Positions 61,501 through 64,000 of a stretch of 64,000 nt of DNA are shown piece by piece. Origin of the DNA: Dicaeum eximium. Taxonomy: Eukaryota; Chordata; Aves; Passeriformes; Dicaeidae. The notes beneath the pieces are model-generated. The model was not told where the DNA came from, searched no databases, and was given only the letters and a program-made list of their open reading frames with translations. Position 1 is the stretch's first letter, and each line of letters opens with the position of its first letter. The position numbers and the translations under genes were made by a program. The stretch spans positions 62,001-126,000 of the forward strand of contig VWZP01006072.1 in NCBI GenBank assembly GCA_013396995.1, given 5' to 3'.

Positions 61501-63344
61501 GTGTTAATAGCGGACAAGGGAGCCTGAGCCGAAGACCCAGCGAGCAGATGGGATGAACCAGTTAATGCAGGATGATGTGCGTTTGGATTTAAACAGGTTC
61601 GGTGGGATGAGGAATGCAGAGGATAATTATGCTGATGCAAGTAAGGTGAAATGTGATTAGTTCCTGTTTCTTGTCCAATCAGAGTGGGGTCCCTGTATAC
61701 TGTGAAATGTTCATTCTTGTCAATGATAAGAGGACTCTTAGTAGCTTCTAGAGCACTAACTCTAGCTGGAACTGGATGAAAACTAGACCTAGGCAAATCA
61801 TGATCAGTTTTATTGGCTGACCTTGTTAATCCAGTAGCATGGCTGTTTTGGGAACTAACCTTCGACTTCACAGTATCAGAAGATTGGGTGAATTTAGGCT
61901 TAACATCAGGTGACTTTGTTTTAGGATGATCAACTGAAGCACTAGATTTTGACTTCACAGAATCGGGGACTGGACTTTGTTTACGCAGTTTACTCTCTTC
62001 TGCTAGAGAAGCTACATTTAACGAAGACATAAATGAGCCATACTGCACTTTTTCAGAATTTAAGTGTTCATTTACTGGTAATGTTTTTACAACCCCAGGC
62101 TGTATCAAATCCGTTTTACCAACACTGCTAACCCAACTTTGATCAGCTTCCTGTTTTCTTGCTTCAAGGAAATTTGCATTTGCAAATTGCTGCTTTAAAT
62201 CACTGCTGTGAGATTCTATTTTCTGAACTGTTTGCAAACCAAAGGTACTTGCAGCATTATCCTGGCTCTCCTTTTCAGAGTTGTTTTTATTAGTAATATC
62301 AACAGCACACTTAGGAGTAGGAGGTCTGGGTAAATACTGCTCATTTTTTAACTCCACAGTATGATGTTTTTCTGCATTACACTCTTGAACAGGTGGATCC
62401 TTGGCATTCTGCTCATAAAGTGTTGGCTGCTCCGCTGCATGGAGTGAAGATTTTTCCTGATGATCCAAGACTGATGACTTCAGTCTTTCTGCCTCTTCAT
62501 GGTTTTTATCCTGCTGTGCTTCATCCCATGGAGACCGTCTATCTGTTAGTGTTTGTTCTACTCCCTCAGTAGTTTGGGATTTTCCTTCTTCTCCATTTAT
62601 CTTCGAAGAGTTCTTGCTTTTTAACTCATTTTCTGAATTTTGCTCCGAGGATGAATCCGTTAATCTTTTATTTGAAATCTCCGAGTCACTGCTCTCAGAA
62701 TAATCTGAGATATTGTCTGTCCGCAGTCTCTTCACATTTGATTTTTTTTCATCCTCTTCAGGTTTTCTTCTTTTACTAAGAAAGTGTTTATTTTTGGTTT
62801 TGGGGTTTTCTGCAAAAGATAAAAACACATCTATCAGATCTGCAGTCTAATACAGTTTGAGGAAGCTCTCCCTCCCTTTCCATTAACCACTTTTACCTCC
62901 TCGACCTATATAATCGTATCTTTCATCTTTCATCTTCTCTTCATCAGGCATGCTGCTATCAGAGCCTTTCCTCTTATTTGGCCGAGTATTCCTCTGTTGC
63001 TGGTGAGAATTCTGTCTTGGTGCTGCAGCTTGGGAATTCATTGCTGGTCTGGGACTATTTGCTTGTGCACGTGTATAATGACCCTAAAAATAATTTGTTA
63101 TTAATGGACTTAAATGTAATGTTAATTAGTGTCTTTAAACATGTATTTTTAACATTTGCAATATATGAAAATACTTAGGTAAAAAGATAAATGTATCTAC
63201 GTGAACTGTGTTGCTGTTCTGGTTGGAACGAGACCGTCGGCGGGAAGTGATGCCAATATTTTCACCTTTCAACAAAGAGTGAACAACATCATCTAGAAAG
63301 GTCATCTGAACCATAGAAGGATCAACATTCTGAGGTTCTAACAC
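31481..63344 (-). CDS. JMJD1C: JmjC domain-containing protein 1C (3' 21 coding exons; 5' part outside window)
   Basis: Minus-strand join of 21 exons (listed separately), 6930 nt, 2309 codons plus stop, every intron GT-AG and every phase compatible. The human protein is about 2540 residues, so roughly the first 230 lie beyond the right edge. Residue numbers here count from the first codon in this window: a long disordered Ser/Thr/Lys-rich region (1-1460), a C6-type zinc finger (cysteines near 1615-1640, CDAC…VCQKC…CLDC), an LxxLL motif (LTDLL, 1682-1686), and a C-terminal JmjC fold (about 2050-2270) with iron ligands His2105, Glu2107 and His2235. It is a nuclear KDM3-family protein known to bind nuclear receptors (TRIP8); its H3K9 demethylase activity is debated. 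The HxE motif differs from HxD of KDM3A/B. The gene converges on NRBF2. Confidence 0.98.
31903..32034 (-). CDS. JMJD1C: JMJD1C exon 20
   Basis: 44 codons, phase 0 at both ends, from VQNFHSCVQVTEDFVSPEHL to EEINYDDKLQ. The start VQN continues directly from the catalytic GALHQ of exon 19. Donor CTGCAG|GTAGGA; acceptor TTTTGGATAG|GTGCAA. Confidence 0.97.
32035..37178 (-). other. JMJD1C intron between exons 19 and 20
   Basis: 5.1-kb intron. Several open frames on both strands reach 120-173 codons (for example around 33526-34047 and 35826-36299), but none shows a domain or continues JMJD1C. No repeat is recognised with confidence. Confidence 0.8.
37179..37355 (-). CDS. JMJD1C: JMJD1C exon 19 (second catalytic His)
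   Basis: 59 codons, phase 0 at both ends: IAKEQGLEVLPEHDPIRDQS, then WYVNRKLRQRLFEEYGVKT and QFLGDAIILPAGALHQ. The His of GALHQ is the distal iron ligand of the JmjC fold by alignment with KDM3A (GAPHQ). Confidence 0.97.
37770..37862 (+). mobile_element. CR1 3' end in a JMJD1C intron
   Basis: 'ccaggtgactctgcttgagcacagggctgggcag', then 'ggcccttccaacctcagccacgctggga' matches the CR1 tail 'ggtgaccctgcttgagcagggggttggac…cccttccaacctcaaccattctgtg'. It lies antisense to JMJD1C. Confidence 0.65.
37863..39586 (-). other. Rest of JMJD1C intron between exons 18 and 19
   Basis: The intron spans 37356-39586. The part after the CR1 tail is unremarkable AT-rich sequence with a GC-richer stretch at about 38640-39200. 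I see no gene or recognisable repeat in it. Confidence 0.7.
39587..39726 (-). CDS. JMJD1C: JMJD1C exon 18
   Basis: 140 nt: completes the split Gly and adds 46 codons, VLKKLEEEDLDDLLRKRLKD and ELPGALWHIYAGKDADKIRE, ending FLQK. Part of the insert between the two iron-ligand motifs of the JmjC fold. Donor CAAAAG|GTTAGA. Confidence 0.97.
40756..40878 (-). CDS. JMJD1C: JMJD1C exon 17 (HxE iron-binding motif)
   Basis: 123 nt encoding (G)VAATKDHDIGTTNLHIEVSD and VVNILVYVGIAKGNGVLSKS. The NLHIEV motif supplies the first two iron ligands by alignment with KDM3A NLHLDV; here the acidic ligand is Glu. Starts with 2 nt of a split Gly codon and ends with 1 nt of the next. Confidence 0.97.
41976..42106 (-). 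CDS. JMJD1C: JMJD1C exon 16
   Basis: 131 nt: finishes the split Arg, then YEDLLKSLPLPEYCSPEGKL and NLASHLPGFFVRPDLGPRLC, ending SAY. Forms the N-terminal part of the JmjC fold. Donor GCATATG|GTGAGT. Confidence 0.97.
42216..42306 (-). CDS. JMJD1C: JMJD1C exon 15
   Basis: 91 nt encoding (K)RQKVKNGETALLKLKDWPSG and EDFKAMMPA plus 2 nt of a split Arg. Acceptor GTTACTTACAG|AACGGC. The LKLKDWP segment precedes the JmjC core in KDM3 proteins. Confidence 0.97.
42686..42854 (-). CDS. JMJD1C: JMJD1C exon 14
   Basis: 169 nt, starts in phase 0: PVLVSGMHKKMNFSLWKAES through ISNTNVKEFWDGFEDVS plus 1 nt of a split Lys. The conserved FWDGFE motif is typical of the KDM3 region before JmjC. Donor TTTCGA|GTACGT. 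Confidence 0.97.
43244..43522 (-). CDS. JMJD1C: JMJD1C exon 13
   Basis: 93 codons, phase 0 at both ends: SGKSGRTMPNILDDIIASVV, a Lys/Asp-rich linker, then YSDIQYSWICDKHVLWLRDH and WKLFKECWKQGR. The bird sequence has an Asp/Lys-rich linker (EIKDEPKDDKK) that differs from what I recall of the human protein. Confidence 0.97.
43789..44003 (-). CDS. JMJD1C: JMJD1C exon 12
   Basis: 215 nt: completes a split Glu, then a polar linker (NKECPSGKHSKEGKDQDN) and the conserved NNEQGSTLRDLLTTTAGKLR and GSTDAGIAFAPVYSTGTA. STLRDLL contains another LxxLL-like run (LRDLL). Donor ACAGCA|GTAAGT. Confidence 0.97.
44400..44955 (-). mobile_element. CR1 retrotransposon with internal deletion, in JMJD1C intron
   Basis: Reading the plus strand gives a CR1 in reverse: 'acagaatcactagcttggaagagacc', 'agggatggtgactccatcacctccctgg', 'tcagtgaaaaacttcttcctaatgtcc', 'gataaggtcacccctgagtctccttttctccagg', then directly 'aaaatgcaggactcggcacttggacttgttaaacttcagcctg' and 'cttggtgtcatctgcaat'. 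The part normally between these is missing, with the N at 44764 at the junction. It is in the same orientation as JMJD1C, and its right end lies about 40 bp from exon 11. Confidence 0.9.
44764..44764. other. Single ambiguous base (N)
   Basis: An N inside the CR1 copy ('ctccaggNcactgtaacactgcaggggg'), exactly where the element loses its expected internal sequence. It may mark an unresolved polymorphism or an assembly join. Confidence 0.95.
44992..45205 (-). CDS. JMJD1C: JMJD1C exon 11
   Basis: 214 nt, phase 0 start: VLQNVLNHSNKISLSMPESQ, a Ser/Thr/Pro-rich linker, then the conserved LTPPESQSPLHWLADLAEQK and AREEKK plus 1 nt of a split Glu. Its donor side ends in eight A's before AG|GTATATG. 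Confidence 0.97.
45384..45511 (-). CDS. JMJD1C: JMJD1C exon 10 (LxxLL motif)
   Basis: 128 nt: completes the split Val, then LTDLLDAMHNIREKFEIKSH and CQCTTKQNTQ to NGVSQ. LTDLL fits the LxxLL nuclear-receptor box. Cys residues in SHCQC add to the zinc-binding region upstream. Acceptor AATTGTCTTTAG|TTTTGA. Confidence 0.96.
45512..46788 (-). other. JMJD1C intron between exons 9 and 10
   Basis: About 1.3 kb of AT-rich intron. No gene or recognisable repeat is visible. Confidence 0.75.
46789..46878 (-). CDS. JMJD1C: JMJD1C exon 9
   Basis: 90 nt: completes the split Asp, then KELYAWMKCVKGQPHDHKHL and MPTQIIPGS plus 1 nt. Follows the zinc finger. The His/Cys spacing (CVKGQPHDHKH) may add to zinc binding. 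Acceptor ACTCTTTTGCAG|ATAAGG. Confidence 0.97.
46879..49653 (-). other. JMJD1C intron between exons 8 and 9
   Basis: 2.8-kb intron. It contains a 20-bp-period duplication of AATAAAACAGTATGCA at about 47939-47974. A 169-codon plus-strand frame (48730-49239) shows no domain. I support no gene or confident repeat here. Confidence 0.75.
49654..49806 (-). CDS. JMJD1C: JMJD1C exon 8 (C6-type zinc finger)
   Basis: 153 nt encoding (A)KIAWKRAVRGVREMCDACEA and TLFNIHWVCQKCGFVVCLDC then YKAKERKSSR. Six cysteines (CxxC, CxxC, CxxC) plus His form the KDM3-family zinc finger that precedes the JmjC domain and is needed for activity in KDM3A. Donor CTAGAG|GTCAGT. Confidence 0.98.
49807..50739 (-). other. 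JMJD1C intron between exons 7 and 8
   Basis: 0.9-kb intron, GC-richer over about 50190-50640, where plus-strand frames of 115-159 codons overlap each other in all three phases. None has a domain, so I treat them as chance frames in GC-rich sequence. Confidence 0.75.
50740..50954 (-). CDS. JMJD1C: JMJD1C exon 7
   Basis: 215 nt: completes a split Arg, then LSFSKNGVVRIDGFSSPDQY, an acidic stretch (ENYEDDELDLETSKYI) and CQLVTSEKTAMSWVKKD plus 1 nt. Acceptor CTTTTTTAG|GTTGTC. Confidence 0.97.
50955..52639 (-). other. JMJD1C intron between exons 6 and 7
   Basis: 1.7 kb of AT-rich intron with no gene or repeat that I recognise. Confidence 0.75.
52640..52841 (-). CDS. JMJD1C: JMJD1C exon 6 (Cys-rich segment)
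   Basis: 202 nt: completes the split Thr, then GIPRSVLKDWRKVKKLKQTG, the Cys-rich DDSCSEIGPNLQKCRECRLI and HSPVFCRFYYFR plus 2 nt. The CREC cluster is part of the conserved region before the zinc finger. Donor TTTCGGCG|GTAAGT. Confidence 0.97.
53660..53830 (+). mobile_element. Possible MIR/CORE-SINE relic
   Basis: 'gctaactctggacctggtgcctgggttcag', 'gatgagttgcacaaacctcaagtgacag' and 'gcctatgcctcagttcttgg' resemble successive parts of the MIR core ('ggttcgaatcc…', '…cttaacctctctgtgcctcagtttcc'). The match is diverged and judged from memory. Confidence 0.35.
53831..55426 (-). other. Rest of JMJD1C intron between exons 5 and 6
   Basis: The intron spans 52842-55426. Directly after the exon 5 donor the reading frame stays open for 33 codons to a stop at 55326-55328, and a minus-strand AATAAA lies at 54867-54872 (see findings). 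Otherwise it is AT-rich, with no gene recognised. Confidence 0.7.
55427..57636 (-). CDS. JMJD1C: JMJD1C exon 5 (large exon)
   Basis: 2210 nt, 736 full codons: starts (E)ELERKAFVEPLRSV, ends KEKSKLKLQSGSNS plus 1 nt of a split Thr. Low-complexity Ser/Pro/Thr-rich and probably disordered, with conserved islands such as LSKYKEEHRRILQES, NYFTTLSNSVVNEPPRSYPS, DFVHLKKHKAALAAAQ and LKKAWLTRHSEEDKN, and an acidic-Ser stretch (YESGSESGDSDESESKSEQ) beside a basic RTKRQPKPTYKKKQ. The middle (about 56030-56290) is Ala/Pro-rich and CpG-rich. The open frame runs on past the donor at GCA|GTGAGT for 33 codons. Confidence 0.97.
57637..57949 (-). other. JMJD1C intron between exons 4 and 5
   Basis: Short intron (313 nt), GT-AG (AAAGA|GTAAGT … TTCAAACAG|AGAACT). 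Nothing else seen. Confidence 0.85.
57950..58122 (-). CDS. JMJD1C: JMJD1C exon 4
   Basis: 173 nt, phase 0 start: NTPSPWLHQPTPVTSADSLG, RSHIPVRPSSADPLRPLKLT, ending SLVEQRK plus 2 nt of a split Glu. Pro/Ser-rich, predicted disordered. Acceptor TTGGTGTCAACAG|AATACT. Confidence 0.97.
58123..61142 (-). other. JMJD1C intron between exons 3 and 4
   Basis: 3.0-kb intron with no gene I can support and no confident repeat. A patch at about 59335-59390 ('ccaggagttcccacagtgcggtgag') faintly recalls hAT element ends but is too short to call. Confidence 0.75.
61143..62809 (-). CDS. JMJD1C: JMJD1C exon 3 (large exon)
   Basis: 1667 nt, 555 full codons. Begins (E)NPKTKNKHFLSKRRKPEED with a basic bipartite-like stretch (KRRKPEEDEKKSNVKRLR), a long Ser/Glu/Lys-rich disordered part, the conserved KSPLIIDKNEHFTVYRDPTL, a His/Pro/Leu-rich segment with a five-Gln run (HQQQQQML), then GLYPIIWQYPNGTHAYSGLG and SSKWVHPE. 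Ends ASLRR|GTAAGT in phase 0. Confidence 0.98.
62897..63083 (-). CDS. JMJD1C: JMJD1C exon 2 of those seen
   Basis: 187 nt, phase 0 start: GHYTRAQANSPRPAMNSQAA, a Gln-rich HQQQRNTRPNKRKGSDSS and DEEKMKDERYDYIGRG plus 1 nt. NKRKG looks like a nuclear localisation signal. Donor GGAG|GTAAAA. Confidence 0.97.
63201..63344 (-). CDS. JMJD1C: JMJD1C exon 1 of those seen (internal exon)
   Basis: 48 codons, phase 0 at both ends: VLEPQNVDPSMVQMTFLDDV, VHSLLKGENIGITSRRRSRS, NQNSNTVH. It follows a T-rich polypyrimidine tract on the minus strand (a run of over 15 T before TACATAAACCAG). Earlier exons coding for the N-terminal domain lie beyond the right edge. Confidence 0.97.
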
Positions 63345-64000
63345 CTGGTTTATGTAAAAAAAAAAAAAAAAGAGAAGAGAGAAAATAACAATCCACAGAT
63401 GTTCAGACAATGCCTAATCTGTATTTTCTGTACCAGTGTTCACCAGTCTATTTTGTGTGCTAAAGACTAATCAGAGAAAAGCCTACTTAATCCTGACAAG
63501 CAGAACTGACATATGACACAACAAATGCTGGGAACAGTGTCAAACCACAGCAAATGTGTCTTTACATGTCACTGCAAAAATAATTTTTTTAAAAGCAAAA
63601 ACTACCCCACCACCCATTCCTTCCCTGACTTCACTGACCTGAAAATTTTAGATTTAATGAGCTATTCATAGCATAACCCCTAAGCAGTAATTACAATATA
63701 CAAATATTTTACAGAATTCATTTAATATACTATAAATTATACTGCAGAAGCACATTACAGTACTGCTTTCAATAGAAGCAAAACTGCTACAAGAACCAAA
63801 ATGACTGGAAAGAAGAACTCTAGAACTGTTGAGCATTACCAGTGAGAAATACTTCATAAAGTAGGAAATGCTAACCAGATCATCAAAGGACATGGCACAA
63901 AGTGAAAAAAGTAACATTTGGGGAATACTAATTTGAGCAAATTAAGGGAAATAATTTATCTGAGTAACAGACTAGTCTTAAATTTGTATTGTCACACATG
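63345..64000 (-). other. JMJD1C intron (continues past window)
   Basis: Intron sequence upstream of the first exon seen, AT-rich; no exon is recognised in it. The next upstream exon must end with a complete codon (phase 0). Confidence 0.8.

Noticed and set aside
31483..63344. An intronic microRNA such as mammalian miR-1296, which lies in human JMJD1C
   Set aside because: I did not find its mature sequence in the introns; a hairpin search would be needed to exclude others.
1..64000. tRNA or rRNA genes, CRISPR arrays, bacterial-type operons
   Set aside because: None seen; this is animal nuclear DNA with spliced genes.

Overview
The window looks like nuclear DNA from a bird, probably a passerine or other neoavian. 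It carries two vertebrate genes with large introns, NRBF2 and JMJD1C, adjacent as they are on human chromosome 10. The only dispersed repeats I recognise with confidence are CR1 non-LTR retrotransposon fragments, several with the avian CR1 3' terminus (ATTCTGTG-type), plus one weak MIR-like relic. Assembly gaps sit in a GC-rich promoter (32 N at 11224-11255) and as a single N at 44764.

Layout. 1-8.7 kb: AT-rich intergenic DNA with no gene I can support. 8.7-10.6 kb: a CR1 cluster in both orientations ending just before the NRBF2 promoter. 10.74-11.33 kb: CpG-island promoter of NRBF2. 10948-23847: NRBF2 on the + strand, 4 coding exons, 290 codons, complete; 3'UTR to about 24.67 kb. 24.7-30.66 kb: intergenic space between two convergent genes, with an orphan GC-rich block at 26.23-26.52 kb and a strong CTCF-like site at 30607-30621. 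30.66-63.34 kb: the 3' 21 coding exons and 3'UTR of JMJD1C on the - strand. I placed every splice junction; the 21 exons sum to 6930 nt (2309 codons plus stop) with all phases compatible. The gene continues beyond the right edge: the N-terminal part, about 230 residues by comparison with the human protein as I remember it, is not here.

The two genes do different jobs. NRBF2 is a regulatory subunit of the autophagy PI3-kinase complex (VPS34-Beclin1-ATG14) and also binds nuclear receptors. JMJD1C is a large JmjC-domain protein of the KDM3 family that also binds nuclear receptors. They are arranged tail to tail, so they share a terminator-proximal intergenic region rather than a promoter.

No novel gene system is visible. 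The observations I think most worth checking are: a candidate 43-nt poison exon in NRBF2 intron 3 whose splice donor lies in a near-perfect hairpin; a candidate intronic-polyadenylation form of JMJD1C that would lose the zinc finger and JmjC domain; the HxE (not HxD) iron-binding motif of JMJD1C; the orphan CpG-rich block; and the CTCF-like site between the gene ends.
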